Assembly (NCBI GenBank): GCA_900110635.1
Contig: FOEK01000004.1
Location: forward strand, 62,001-126,000
Direction: 5' to 3'
DNA: 64,000 bases
From: Lachnospiraceae bacterium NE2001
Lineage (GTDB): Bacteria; Bacillota; Clostridia; Lachnospirales; Lachnospiraceae
Shown here: in pieces, positions 37,573 to 47,890 of the stretch
Layout: each line of letters opens with the position of its first letter
How positions within the stretch are numbered: the stretch's first letter is position 1
Program-made: the position numbers and the translations under genes
The notes under the pieces: model-generated
What the model was told of the DNA's origin: nothing
Database searches by the model: none
Seen by the model: only the letters and a program-made list of their open reading frames with translations

Positions 37573-40500
37573 TTACTGCCAGCTTCCGTCTGGGCCAACC
37601 CAGTAGCCGCCAACATACTGACTCTTCAGCATGTAGCCGCTTCCGTCGAAGTAGTAACACTTGCCGTTGATCCATAACCACTGATTTCTTGGATACCAGC
37701 CTGTGCTGTCCTGATACCAGTAACCTGTGCTGTCTTCGTACCATCTACCACCGTAGTACTTTTCAACCCAAGCACCGTCAGAGCCAAGCCAATAACCATC
37801 GCGATATTCGCTGTAGTCCATGTAGCCGTCAGCTGTGAAGTAATACCACTTACCATCGATCTTCTGCCATGTTGCTGTTGGATACCATCCTGATGTATCC
37901 TCGTACCACTTACCCTTGCTGTCAGACTTCCACTGTCCCTTAGGTGCATAGGTTGCTGAACCGTCGGCATTGTACCACTGTCCATCTACCCACTCGCCTG
38001 AGTACTGTATAGCTCTTGCAAGAGCAGCTTCTGCGTCGAGGAGCTTGTTAAGTGTTGTTTCATCAACCTTAAGCTTCTGTTCTTCTGTAAGTGCATTGTA
38101 AGCATTTCTAGCAGCCTCGATAGCAGCCTTATCATTTGCTGATATATCCTTAGGAGCTGGAAGTGCATTTATAAGCTTAGCAACTTCATCTGCTGCCTTC
38201 TGGTTTGCTGCCTCTTCTGCTTCCTCTGCCGCCTTCTTCTCTGCTGCACGCTGTGCCTCAAGATCTGAGCTCAGCTTGTTAAGTATCTCATCGATTCTTG
38301 CCTGATTCTGCTCAGGAGTCTTTGACTCATCATAAGCCAGGTTGTCGATTGCAGTCTTAGCATCGGTGATCAGCTTCTTGCTTGCTGCGCTGTCATCAGA
38401 CTTAGCCATAGCATCTGCTGAAGCCTTACCAGTAATCTTGGAATCTCCAAAGTTATACTTGTCAACTGCTGTCTTATCAGCCTCTGCCTTTTCTTCAGCA
38501 CCGTTCATAGATGTAGCTGCATTTGCTACTGTGCTAGCTGTTGCGTTCTTATCTGCTGCAACCTTCTTTGCGTCTTCGATTGCCTTACTAAGTTCATCAG
38601 CAACGTCCTTATAATCGTCGTTTGCTTCAAGAGTCTTAAGTAATGCTTCTGCATCGCTAATAGCCTTGTTCAGTTCAGTCTTATCAACTTCCTTGATCTC
38701 AGCCTTAACGCAAGCTGGTGCAACGTCGCCATAGTTTTCATCACCCTTAACCATATACCATACATAGTATACGTTGGTGTCTGTTGCCTTTGGAATAGCT
38801 GTGCTAAATGCTGTCTCAGCTGGAGCTGTTGAAGCACTTCCAAGAGCATACATCATTGTTCCATTTGCTGCAGTTCCTGCATCTACAAGCTCATAAGCTG
38901 ATCCTGAATATGTAAGATCCTTAGCCTTAGGAGCCTTAGTTACAACTGAAGCTGCTTCAGTAATTGTAAATGTACCATTAGTAAACTCGATTGTGTAATT
39001 ATCATTTGCAGTAACTGTTCCCTGAGTTATAGCGTAATCGCCAACATTTTCACCTTCTGCTCTTACAAGATCTCCAGTGATCTCATCGCCATCTACAAGA
39101 CCTGTCTGAGTATAGGTAAGTGCAGGATCGTCCAGACCATAAGTCTTACTCTTGTTTTCAGCAGTAATAGCCAGTGTTCTCTGACCAATGTTAAATGCTG
39201 CTGTTGTCTCGCCTGCAAGATAATTATCTGTAGTAGCAACCTCTGCCTTAAGAGTATAAGCTCCAACATTTACAGGAACTTCTCCCTCAGCTGCTGCGCC
39301 ACCGTTAGCTTCATCTGTAGGTGTTTCACAAGTTTCATCTACATAGTATGTATATGTAACTTCACCATTTTCAATATTTCCAGTAAGCACTGGTGTACTT
39401 GCTGTATCTCCATAGATCCAGTCTGCAATTGTAAGCTCAGGATTAATTGGAGCCTTGTTAATGTTAAACTCTTTCTCAATAGTCTTGCCATTGTATCCAG
39501 CTGTTGCTGAAATGATAGCCTTAACCTTGTAAGCACCTGCAAGTGTAGGTACTGTTGATGTATAAGCAGTATCTTCAGCCTCTGCTGCCTTGTACATAAA
39601 TGTTATATAAGCGCCTTCGGCATTTCCTTCAACTACAGGAACATTAGGGCTGTCGCCGTATGTCCAGTCATCAAGGATAATCACTGCATCTGCAAGGTCC
39701 TGCTTAACGATCTTAAACTTAACTGATGAATCTTCTGGAAGAACATAGTTTGCTGCTGCGGCACCTGTAAGCTTAACAACCTCTGCAGTATGTGTTCCAA
39801 CTGCTGTTGTTGCTCCAACTACCTTTGCTTCTACTTCGTCGCCTTCCACAATACCTTCAACTTCTACTGTTGGACACTGATCCTCAGCGTTGTAGATAGT
39901 TTCAAGCATCTTCTCGTCATCATTTGGCCAAGTTCCTTCGCCAAGAGTCCACTTAAGTGATACTTCCTTAGGGCTAATTGTAAAGTTATCTGTTGCTGTA
40001 TTTACCTTATAGTTATCATCTGCTGCAACTGTTACGCGAACCGTGTAGGTTCCAGCTGCTGTAGGTTTCTCGTCACTATAGTCGCTATCCTTTGCACTAA
40101 TAGCCTTGTACTCTACTACTGTAGTTCCAGCGTTATCTGGAGTTACTGTAATCTCTGGCTCTGATGCTGTAGCGCCATAGGTCCAATCCTTCATGCTGAC
40201 TGTGATGTCAACATCCTTCTTTGTTATGATAAATGTCTGTGTTACTGTTTCTGGGAGCTTGTAGTTAGCAGCGTCTTTTCCTTCAAGAGCAGTTGCTGTT
40301 GCTACATACTCACCAATCTTAATCTCTGCGCCTGATACTGTTACTGTACACTCGTCTCCCTCTTCAAGATTTGCAGGAGTAGCAGTTGGTGCCTGCTCCT
40401 CACCTGAATAGATAAGACTTGTTCCAGTCCACTCAAGACTCAGAGTCTTCTGCTCGATTGTGAATTCAGCATGGTCTACGTCACCACTGTAATTGATTGT

Positions 40501-43500
40501 TGGAGCAATATATGCAGAAACTCTGTAATCGCCTGCAAATACAGGAACTCCGCCTTCCTCACTAGCGCCACTATTAGTAGCGTCAGTCATTTTAGGATCG
40601 CCATCTACAAATCTATAATAGATATATGTAATTTCAGCCTTTTCCTTATTTCCTTCTATAGTAGGCTTGTGTGGCTTATCGCCATAGGTCCAGCCAGTAA
40701 TATTTACAGAAATCTTAGGCTCATCCTTTGAAATGCTAAATGTAGTAGTTACAGTTGTTGGCAGCTTATAATTTGCTGCTTCTGCTCCAGAAAGACCAAT
40801 AGCCTTTGCATAATAAGCATCTTCACGTGCTGTTGTCTTTCCATCTGTACCAGTTTTATCATCTGCGTCTTTTGAATCCAGCGCGATAAGGTCAACTGTA
40901 CATCTGTCGCTATTCTTGAGGTTAGCTACAACACATGTTGGTATATGTGATTCTCCATCATATACAAATGATGTCTCGCCCCACTCAAGCTCTGCAGTTC
41001 TCTGTTCTATTGTAAACTCTGCTGTAAGTTCTTTGCTGTTATAGCTTTCTGTTGCAGCGATAACTGCCTTTACAGTATATGTTCCAGCTGCGCTTGGCTT
41101 AGCTGTCTTGAACTCTGCCTCAGTTTCAAGGTCATTTCCTTCAGCATCTTTGATCTGCTTATAGCTGTAAGTTACTGTTCCACCACCAATGTTATTCTCG
41201 ATAACAGGATCCTGTGGATCGTCGCCATAAGTCCATCCTGCCATGGTAAGTGTAGCAGTATTTTCATCTGACGTCTTGATGGTGAACTCAACCTGAGTAT
41301 CTTCAGGCAGACAGTACTTTGCTGCCGCTTCACCTGTAAGCTCAACTGCTTCTGCTGTATGTTTTCCAGCTGCTGTTGCAGCTCCGATAACCTTTACTGA
41401 AACCTTATCTTTATCAGCTTCTTCAAGATTAGTAACGGTAGCTTCTGGACACTGATCTGCCGCATTGTAAACTGTTACAAGCTTTGTCTCAGTATCATTT
41501 GGAGTACCATTAAGAGTCCAACTAAGAGTTGCAGTCTTCTGATCTACCGTAAGTGTTCCATTAATAAACTCAATCCTATAATTCTTTGATTCAAGACCTG
41601 ATGGAATTATGTCATAGCTTCCTGCTAACAGAGCCCCTTCACAGTCACAATCAATCGCAAGTTCTCCATCCAGATCAGACGCTTTATCTTCAAGCTTGAA
41701 TCCTTCATATTTTACAGAAAAGTCAGGTTGCTTGTCTCCGTAAGTAATGGTCTCATTATTTGCCGTAACTGTAAGCTCTGCCTTTTCTATGGTAAAGTTT
41801 GCTGTAGCATTTACTTCTTTATAGTTACCAGTTTCTTTAATTGTAGCCTTAACAGTGTAGTCACCTGCGAATACAGGAACTCCACCATCTTCTGATGCTC
41901 CACTATTATCTTTAGTTGTCTTAACAGTACAATCTTCATCAGTGTAATAAACAAATGTTACTACTTCACCTGATGTATTTGTATTTACTTTTGGTGCATT
42001 TGCTTCTTCGTCATATTCACCATATCTCCAACCATCGATACCTATTTCAAGGTCAGGACTATTCTGTGTTATCTCAAATGATATGCTGATATCTTCAGGA
42101 AGTATATAATTGTCACCATTTTTATCTTCAGCATCTACTTTTTCAAATCCAACCTCAGCTATATATTTGCCTGCATCAATTGGCTTGCCTTCAAGATATT
42201 CACCCTCTGGAGCGTTTTCTTTCTTGTACTTGTAAACTAACTCAACTGTGTCGCCATATACAAGATTTGTTAATTCAGCCTCAGGTGCCTGTGCTTCTCC
42301 AGTATACTCGAAGCTTGTTTCAGACCAAGTAATTCCAACTAGCCTCTGGATAATCTCAAAGTCAGCTGTTGCAGTCTTTTCATTATAACCTGCTGTTGCT
42401 GCTATAGTTGCCTGAATTGTATATTCTCCAACGTTAACAGGAACCTTTGTTTCATATTCTGAATCCTCAGCGCCTTTAGCTTTGTACTTGTATGTTACAT
42501 TAGCTCCTTCAATATTACCTTCAACTTCCGGAATAACTGGTGCATCACCATATGTCCAATAATCTGGATCAAGTGTAACACTTACTTCATCATCAGGAAT
42601 GGTTGCCTTTTCAATCGTAAAGTCTACCGATTTTTCTTCAGTAATTACGTAATTTAATGTCGGATCATTTACTAATCCAGAAATCTGTCCTAAATTCAAT
42701 GAAAGATTAGTTACTGTTGCAGTATGATCACCAACTGCTGTAGCTGCCCCTGATATAGTAACATCAAGTAATGCTTCCATGATTTTTTCATCAGTTTCAG
42801 TCCATCCATCAAATGAAACTGTTGGACACTGTTCTTCACCATTATAAGGTGTAACAAGCTTTTTTCCATCATCTGGCCATTTTATTCCATTGAGTTCCCA
42901 CTTAGCCTTTAAAGACTTTTTCAATATTGCAGTGGTAAATTCACCAGCTGGTTCTGTTTTGGAGCTATCACTTGTATAACCTACATCAGGTTCAAGATAC
43001 CAAGCAACTCTATATATGCCCGCATTCCTTGCAGTCGGAGCATCTTCACTCCAAGCGTCACCATTTACACTATAATAAATAGTTCCATTTGAAGCCTTAC
43101 CTTCCTCTACTAGCGTCTTATAAGTTGAGTCATAAGTAGCCCATTGAGATAATTTGGGATCTACAGTTATTTTTGCTGTTCCAGCTTTTACTGTAAGAGT
43201 TCCATTTACATATGTGATATCATAGTTATCTGATGTAAGACCAGATGGAACTATGTCATAGGTTCCAGGTAATGTAGTCTCTGAATAATCACATTCAAAT
43301 ACTAACGTTCCTACTAAATCCGTAATCTTATCATCACCCTTTAAACCACTAGGTGTTGCAGAATATGGTGCAGGATCAGGCAATGGTGATCCATAATCTA
43401 ATTCCACATCATCAGCTGTAACTGTAAGAGATGCTTTTGAAATAACAAATGTTTGAGTTACTGTATCTGGTAATTTGTAATTTTCTGAATCATTTCCAGT

Positions 43501-45792
43501 TAACTGTTCTACCTCTGCAATATACTCTCCAGCATTTGTTCCAGTTCCTGTAACCTTAGCCTCTACTTTATCACCATCAATCTTATTATTTATATTAACG
43601 GTTGGACAATGAGCTGTTCCGTCATATTTAAAGCTGATACCACTCCAAGCCAGTTTTACAGTTTTCTGCTGAATAACTACATCTGTTTCGCCTGCAGGGA
43701 TATCCGGTGTGCTTTCACTTGTAAATCCAGCTTTTGGAACGACATACCATTTAACATTATATGTACCCACATGAGATTCAAATGGTATTTCATCACCCCA
43801 CTCGTCACCATTTACACTATAATAAATGGTTCCATTTGCAGCTTCACCTGGTGTTACAAGTGCTTGAGATTCTCCATTATACTCAAGTGTATTTGCTGTA
43901 GGTTTTGTTGTAATAGTTGCAACTTTTGCACCTACTGTAAGAGTTCCTTTTACAAATGTTATGTCATAATTGTCAGATGTTAGTCCCGATGGAACTATAT
44001 CATAGGTTCCAGCTGCTGACGTTGGATTGTATGAGCAAGCAATCTCTAGTGTTCCACCTAATCTACTTGCATCTTCTTCATCAACAAAACCATTGTAGGT
44101 AACTGTATAATCAGGTGCATCAGCCCCATAATCAACAGACTTATTGTCAGCTATTACCTTAAGAGGTGCTTTGTTAATAACAAATGTCTGATTTACAGCA
44201 TCAGATAATTTGTAATTATTTTCATCATCTCCAACTAGTCCTATAGCTGTTGCTATATACTCTCCAGCATTTAAACCGGTGCTCTCAACCTTAACAGATA
44301 TATCATCATCGCTAACTTTATTTGTTACCTTTGCTGTTGGTGAATAAGGCTTTCCGTCATATGTATGACTTATTCCTGTCCATCCAAGACTTGCTGTCTT
44401 CTGCTGAATAGTAACTTCTGCTTCACCTGCAGGGGTTTCTGCGGAACTACCACTTTCATAGCCCTTAAGATACCATTCAACCTTATATGTACCTGCATCC
44501 TTAGCTGTAGGTACTGTTGTAGTCCATTCTCCACCATCTACTCTATAATACATGGTTCCATGTTCAACTATCCCTGCTGTTACAAGGGCCTTCTCGTCGC
44601 CATCATAAGTACGGTTATTAGCTGTTGGAGCCTTGATGATTGTAGCAGGAACATTAATAACGTATTCTGCAGTTGCCACTTCACTGTCAGTCATTTCATC
44701 CTTAACTGCAATAGCCTTGATAGTTGTATTCTGATCCACTGTAATAGGTTCAGTATATACTGCGCTACTAGCAGTTGGAGCAGTTCCATCTGTTGTATAG
44801 TAAATCTTTGCATCTTCAGTTGCGCAGGATATTGTTACAGTCTGTGTCTTTGTATATGTACCTGCTGCTGGTGAAAATGTTGGTGTTTCAACAACAGGAA
44901 TATTGATTGTGTATGTTGCTTCTGCAACTGCACTATCAGACATTCCTTCCTTAACAGCAATCGCCTTAATTGTTTTGGTCTCATCCACAGAAATCGCAGC
45001 AGAATATACAGAACTGCTAATTGTTGGATCAGATCCATCTGTTGTGTAGTATATTATTGCACCATCTGTTGCGCAGTCGATTTCTACACTCTGTACCGAT
45101 GTATATGTACCTTCTACTGGTGAAAATGTTGGTGTTGCAACCGCAGGAGGCTTGATTGTGTATGTTGCTTCTGCAACTGCACTATTTTCCACCCCCTCCT
45201 TAACAGCAATCGCTTTGATTGTTGTGGTAGCATCCACGGCAATTGCACTAGAGTATACAGAACTGCTAGTTGTTGGATCAGTTCCATCTGTTGTGTAGTA
45301 TATCGTTGCATCTGCTGTATCACAGGAAATTGTTACAGTCTGTGCCTCTGTAAATTCACCACCTACAGGCGAGAATGTTGGTGTTGCAGCAGCTATAGTG
45401 AATTCTATATGAGAACAATCCCATATACTACCCTCAAATGGTACACTGCTGGATGGCGTACCTTGCCACGTAGCATGGTATTCACTTGTTGACCATCCTG
45501 TGCCACTTACATTAGGAGTCTTGGCATCGAATTCAATCTTGGTGAAGTTACCACGAGTAGTTGTGAATGTCCCACCTTCCAAGAAATTCTTATAACTATA
45601 GTCATAAGTTCCAGCGGTTATTGTAATACCATCCTTTGTGAAAGGGTTTTGACCACTTCCGTTGATATCAGAATCATTCCAGACGACGGTAGGACCAGCT
45701 GCATACGCCGTTATCCCCGTGCACGGCGTGTAACCCAACACCATGGCGATGCTAAGGAAAATACTTAAAAACCTTCTTAACCTTTTTCCCAT
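37573..45792 (-). CDS. 2739-aa secreted surface protein: chitobiase-C-like and MBG/Ig-like repeats plus wall-binding tail
   Basis: ATG at 45792 with AAGGAG 11 bases upstream; residues 1-32 are a signal peptide (MGKRLRRFLSIFLSIAMVLG, later AYAAG). A short N-terminal domain (to about 133) is followed by three ~80-residue repeats (about 134-383) of the chitobiase/beta-hexosaminidase C-terminal type (TPTFSP, YYTTDGTDPT, IKAIAVKEG). About 385-2350 is a long array of MBG/Ig-like modules in rotating types (LTVTADN-YG, GTYDIVPSGL, WTYGD-P). A helical FIVAR-like part (about 2365-2600) and wall-binding Trp/Tyr repeats (last ~135 residues) end it. A stalk-like adhesin fixed non-covalently to the wall is likely. 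The mRNA has a ~450-nt leader with a terminator hairpin. Confidence 0.9.
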   Translation of the reverse strand: MGKRLRRFLSIFLSIAMVLGYTPCTGITAYAAGPTVVWNDSDINGSGQNPFTKDGITITAGTYDYSYKNFLEGGTFTTTRGNFTKIEFDAKTPNVSGTGWSTSEYHATWQGTPSSSVPFEGSIWDCSHIEFTIAAATPTFSPVGGEFTEAQTVTISCDTADATIYYTTDGTDPTTSSSVYSSAIAVDATTTIKAIAVKEGVENSAVAEATYTIKPPAVATPTFSPVEGTYTSVQSVEIDCATDGAIIYYTTDGSDPTISSSVYSAAISVDETKTIKAIAVKEGMSDSAVAEATYTINIPVVETPTFSPAAGTYTKTQTVTISCATEDAKIYYTTDGTAPTASSAVYTEPITVDQNTTIKAIAVKDEMTDSEVATAEYVINVPATIIKAPTANNRTYDGDEKALVTAGIVEHGTMYYRVDGGEWTTTVPTAKDAGTYKVEWYLKGYESGSSAETPAGEAEVTIQQKTASLGWTGISHTYDGKPYSPTAKVTNKVSDDDISVKVESTGLNAGEYIATAIGLVGDDENNYKLSDAVNQTFVINKAPLKVIADNKSVDYGADAPDYTVTYNGFVDEEDASRLGGTLEIACSYNPTSAAGTYDIVPSGLTSDNYDITFVKGTLTVGAKVATITTKPTANTLEYNGESQALVTPGEAANGTIYYSVNGDEWGDEIPFESHVGTYNVKWYVVPKAGFTSESTPDIPAGETDVVIQQKTVKLAWSGISFKYDGTAHCPTVNINNKIDGDKVEAKVTGTGTNAGEYIAEVEQLTGNDSENYKLPDTVTQTFVISKASLTVTADDVELDYGSPLPDPAPYSATPSGLKGDDKITDLVGTLVFECDYSETTLPGTYDIVPSGLTSDNYDITYVNGTLTVKAGTAKITVDPKLSQWATYDSTYKTLVEEGKASNGTIYYSVNGDAWSEDAPTARNAGIYRVAWYLEPDVGYTSDSSKTEPAGEFTTAILKKSLKAKWELNGIKWPDDGKKLVTPYNGEEQCPTVSFDGWTETDEKIMEALLDVTISGAATAVGDHTATVTNLSLNLGQISGLVNDPTLNYVITEEKSVDFTIEKATIPDDEVSVTLDPDYWTYGDAPVIPEVEGNIEGANVTYKYKAKGAEDSEYETKVPVNVGEYTIQATIAATAGYNEKTATADFEIIQRLVGITWSETSFEYTGEAQAPEAELTNLVYGDTVELVYKYKKENAPEGEYLEGKPIDAGKYIAEVGFEKVDAEDKNGDNYILPEDISISFEITQNSPDLEIGIDGWRYGEYDEEANAPKVNTNTSGEVVTFVYYTDEDCTVKTTKDNSGASEDGGVPVFAGDYTVKATIKETGNYKEVNATANFTIEKAELTVTANNETITYGDKQPDFSVKYEGFKLEDKASDLDGELAIDCDCEGALLAGSYDIIPSGLESKNYRIEFINGTLTVDQKTATLSWTLNGTPNDTETKLVTVYNAADQCPEATVTNLEEADKDKVSVKVIGAATAAGKHTAEAVELTGEAAAKYCLPEDTQVEFTIKTSDENTATLTMAGWTYGDDPQDPVIENNIGGGTVTYSYKQIKDAEGNDLETEAEFKTAKPSAAGTYTVKAVIAATESYNSKELTAEFTIEQRTAELEWGETSFVYDGESHIPTCVVANLKNSDRCTVDLIALDSKDADDKTGTDGKTTAREDAYYAKAIGLSGAEAANYKLPTTVTTTFSISKDEPKISVNITGWTYGDKPHKPTIEGNKEKAEITYIYYRFVDGDPKMTDATNSGASEEGGVPVFAGDYRVSAYIAPTINYSGDVDHAEFTIEQKTLSLEWTGTSLIYSGEEQAPTATPANLEEGDECTVTVSGAEIKIGEYVATATALEGKDAANYKLPETVTQTFIITKKDVDITVSMKDWTYGATASEPEITVTPDNAGTTVVEYKAISAKDSDYSDEKPTAAGTYTVRVTVAADDNYKVNTATDNFTISPKEVSLKWTLGEGTWPNDDEKMLETIYNAEDQCPTVEVEGIVEGDEVEAKVVGATTAVGTHTAEVVKLTGAAAANYVLPEDSSVKFKIVKQDLADAVIILDDWTYGDSPNVPVVEGNAEGAYITFMYKAAEAEDTAYTSTVPTLAGAYKVKAIISATAGYNGKTIEKEFNINKAPINPELTIADWIYGDTASTPVLTGNIENGEVTYTYYVDETCETPTDEANGGAAAEGEVPVNVGAYTLKAEVATTDNYLAGETTAAFNIGQRTLAITAENKSKTYGLDDPALTYTQTGLVDGDEITGDLVRAEGENVGDYAITQGTVTANDNYTIEFTNGTFTITEAASVVTKAPKAKDLTYSGSAYELVDAGTAANGTMMYALGSASTAPAETAFSTAIPKATDTNVYYVWYMVKGDENYGDVAPACVKAEIKEVDKTELNKAISDAEALLKTLEANDDYKDVADELSKAIEDAKKVAADKNATASTVANAATSMNGAEEKAEADKTAVDKYNFGDSKITGKASADAMAKSDDSAASKKLITDAKTAIDNLAYDESKTPEQNQARIDEILNKLSSDLEAQRAAEKKAAEEAEEAANQKAADEVAKLINALPAPKDISANDKAAIEAARNAYNALTEEQKLKVDETTLNKLLDAEAALARAIQYSGEWVDGQWYNADGSATYAPKGQWKSDSKGKWYEDTSGWYPTATWQKIDGKWYYFTADGYMDYSEYRDGYWLGSDGAWVEKYYGGRWYEDSTGYWYQDSTGWYPRNQWLWINGKCYYFDGSGYMLKSQYVGGYWVGPDGSWQ

Positions 45793-45860
45793 AGATTTTC
45801 TTCTCCTTCTTTTAGTATTTACGGCTGTTCTGGTCGCCGCAAAACCCAACTGGTAAAGAT

Positions 45861-45914
45861 TCAGCTGGAAGCCGAACCTTCACATATTAGCCATTTACTT
45901 AATATTCTTTTCAT
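45861..45914 (-). CDS. Possible leader peptide in the 5' region of the surface protein mRNA
   Basis: 17 codons (MKRILSKWLICEGSASS) with an excellent ribosome site (AAGGAGG, 6 bases before ATG), stop at 45861, 69 bp before the surface-protein start. It follows directly after the leader terminator. No match is known; it may be a regulatory uORF or coincidental. Confidence 0.4.
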   Translation of the reverse strand: MKRILSKWLICEGSASS

Positions 45915-45945
45915 CCCCTACCTCCTTCTCTAAGAGTAAAAATAT

Positions 45946-46003
45946 ATAAAAAAACTGCCAGAACTGATATGAGAAAATTATCTCCCTATCTGTACTGACA
46001 GTT
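45946..46003 (-). terminator. Intrinsic terminator inside the leader of 37573..45792
   Basis: Minus strand AACTGTCAG...CTGGCAGTT (with one G-U pair), inner GATA/TATC and GAGA/TCTC pairs, then TTTTTTTATATATTTTT. The predicted promoter is about 240 bp upstream and the gene start 150 bp downstream, so it would stop most transcripts unless relieved. Confidence 0.7.
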
Positions 46004-46245
46004 ATCTATCATTTAGACCGCACTAAAAAAAGCGACTGAACGTCCCAAGTGTTGATATGCGGAACAACTTTGCTACAACTACCCATAATGTGTTACCTTT
46101 TATTTTAAATACAAGTCATCAGGTCATGGTTTTCTTTTCCTCCATAATATCTTCCATCATAACACAGATGCCACAATTCCGCACCTAGTAATTTTCAAAT
46201 ATCAGATATTTTTTGAGTTTTTTTCTACTCCCCACAACTGTTTTA
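46004..46245 (-). promoter_or_regulatory. Untranslated leader of unknown type upstream of a terminator
   Basis: About 240 nt between the TTGTTG-type promoter and the terminator, with no ORF that has a convincing ribosome site. I could not match it to known riboswitch consensus sequences (c-di-GMP I or II, c-di-AMP). Placement is what one expects for an attenuator or riboswitch. Confidence 0.4.
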
Positions 46246-46280
46246 AGTATAGCAAAAAAAGAGCAACAAAAGCGCAACAT
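46246..46280 (-). promoter_or_regulatory. Promoter with paired TTGTTG-like repeats, for 37573..45792
   Basis: Minus strand: ATGTTG (46280-46275), 5 bp, TTGTTG (46269-46264), 12 bp, TATACT (46251-46246). The next ~15 bp upstream (AATCGATGGCTGA) match the promoter at 12559-12593. Confidence 0.8.
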
Positions 46281-46300
46281 TCAGCCATCGATTTTCGAAG

Positions 46301-46335
46301 AAAACGGTGCGAAGCAGAATTAACTGCCCGCACCG
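46301..46335 (-). terminator. Intrinsic terminator of the Rpn gene
   Basis: CGGTGCG/CGCACCG outer and GCAG/CTGC inner stems, then TTTTC on the minus strand, five bases after the stop codon. Confidence 0.75.
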
Positions 46336-46339
46336 ATTT

Positions 46340-47236
46340 TTACCCTTCGATATTGTATTCTTTGAAAAGAAGACTTCGATATTCCTTATCCTCTGATGCT
46401 TTCTTTAGATCATCTAAGCGGTTGTCCTTCAGAAGTTGGCTTATCAATTTGTCATATTGAACATACGCTTCATCTTTTCCTTCAGCTATTCCTTCTGCTT
46501 TTCCTTCGGCTATGAATTCGCGTCTGAACTGATCTTTGGTTTTTTCTTCGTCATATTCATTAATAACCATCTTATAAACCTCCGCTCTATGTGCTAGCAG
46601 GAACTGCTTTAAAGAAGTTTCGTCGGACATTTCATTTAATGCATGTTCTATGGCTGCTTCAATGTCCATAACCTTGCTTAGTTTCCTTATGGTGTCAACA
46701 AATTGCGAATACTGTGATAAAGTCTTGCACTTAGCCAGTAGTTCCTTGTTGTGGCCCTGATTTATATTTAACATTTTAACCAGAACTTCAATGTCACCAT
46801 CAAGATGAGAATCTTTAGGAAATGCATCACTTAGTTTTAGAATCATATCCTCTCTGTCTTTTTCCCCGTTGTAGAATGTAATAAACTTGGGGATTGGTAA
46901 GATAATCTGTTTTTCGCTATATAGGTTGAGATCATTATCAAACACATATTTGCTGTACAACTGCGACGCATACATCAACTGCCGGATTGGCATATTGGGA
47001 TTGTATGTGCTTTGGTGTTCATACAGATTAATCGTGTCATTGATAAGAAATGATACATCATTCTGTCGACCAATAAATAATATATCTTCAATAGTATTGA
47101 TAATTATTTCATTTGGATCTTCGTAATTTGTATCATTTATCGAGTTAAAGAGGGACAGGGTCCACTCTTTATTCTCTTCTCTTCCATAGATATAGCAAAA
47201 AAGACTATCTCTATGTTTTCTATTTAATTTTGTCAT
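46340..47236 (-). CDS. Rpn-family nuclease / PD-(D/E)XK transposase-like protein
   Basis: 298 aa, ATG at 47236 after AAGGAGATAG. The N-terminal ~200 residues match the Rpn (YhgA-like, PDDEXK_2) family: D60 in NDVSFLI and E73-x-Q75 in NLYEHQS are the expected metal-binding and catalytic residues, followed by the conserved Tyr-rich YASQLYSKYV helix and IPKFITFYNG strand. The C-terminus has the typical EGKAEGIAEGKDEA repeat. Rpn proteins promote RecA-independent recombination through DNA cleavage. It stands alone with its own terminator; no ends of a mobile element are visible. Confidence 0.9.
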   Translation of the reverse strand: MTKLNRKHRDSLFCYIYGREENKEWTLSLFNSINDTNYEDPNEIIINTIEDILFIGRQNDVSFLINDTINLYEHQSTYNPNMPIRQLMYASQLYSKYVFDNDLNLYSEKQIILPIPKFITFYNGEKDREDMILKLSDAFPKDSHLDGDIEVLVKMLNINQGHNKELLAKCKTLSQYSQFVDTIRKLSKVMDIEAAIEHALNEMSDETSLKQFLLAHRAEVYKMVINEYDEEKTKDQFRREFIAEGKAEGIAEGKDEAYVQYDKLISQLLKDNRLDDLKKASEDKEYRSLLFKEYNIEG

Positions 47237-47500
47237 ATAATTCTATCTCCTTATTTTTACTGATCAAATATTGGGTTTATAACTAAAGTAGTAATGCAGA
47301 CTATTCTTATGCTAATAGTAGTAATGTTAATTATTTCAATGTAAAAAATAAGGATAAGAAATGTGTGAATGATTAGTTTGATATTAACAGATATAGCAAA
47401 GGATTTCAATTGATAAAACAAGATTATAAAAGGTGACAAGGATGTGACAAAATGCGACAGTTGAACCCTGTTTACACCAGATGCTTTTTTTAGACCCTCT
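47237..47500. other. AT-rich intergenic stretch without a supported gene
   Basis: Holds the upstream region of the Rpn gene and a decayed GTGACA/TTGAACC half-hairpin near 47445-47475. An 83-codon minus-strand frame here has no ribosome site or coding character. Confidence 0.5.
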
Positions 47501-47792
47501 GGCAACAATTTTTGCTTTTTCGCTTGTTTTTGTTGCTTTTTATCCCTCTCAACAGCCTTATTTCAGGCCTTCTGGCAACAATTTTTGCTTTTTCGCTTGT
47601 TTTTGTTGCTTTTTATCCCTCTCAACAGCCTTTTTTCAGGCCTTCTAGCAACAATTTTTGCTTTTTTGCTTGTTTTTGTTGCTTTTAACCCCTATCAACT
47701 GCCATTTTTTAGGCCTTCTGGCAACAATTTTGGTAATTCCACTCGTTCTTGTTGCTTTTCCTACAGAATTGGGATTGTTATTCTTGGGGTAA
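47501..47792. repeat. 73-bp tandem repeat, four copies
   Basis: GGCAACAATTTTTGC recurs at 47501, 47574, 47647 and 47720, exactly 73 bp apart. Each unit contains an inverted pair GCAACAA...TTGTTGC separated by about 20 bp and CTTGTTTTTGTTGC. The fourth unit is diverged. Partial copies lie at 37296-37410. The TTGTTGC word is also the core of the shared promoter, but no -10 box follows here. Confidence 0.8.
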
Positions 47793-47890
47793 CTGGATTG
47801 AGGCAATTCCTTAATTGTGTGTGATTCTTGGTTGCTTGATTTCCAGAGGATGGGGGAAGGAAGCCTTTAGGTATATATTGAATCTATGTG

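Noticed and set aside
46004-46245. c-di-GMP or c-di-AMP riboswitch
   Set aside because: Leader position fits, but conserved aptamer bases could not be found by eye; left as unassigned leader.
47257-47508. 83-codon minus-strand frame
   Set aside because: Starts inside the 73-bp repeat with no ribosome site, hydrophobic by AT-rich composition, lies in the Rpn upstream region.
47501-47792. Tandem repeats considered as CRISPR
   Set aside because: Units are contiguous without variable spacers, and there are no cas genes.
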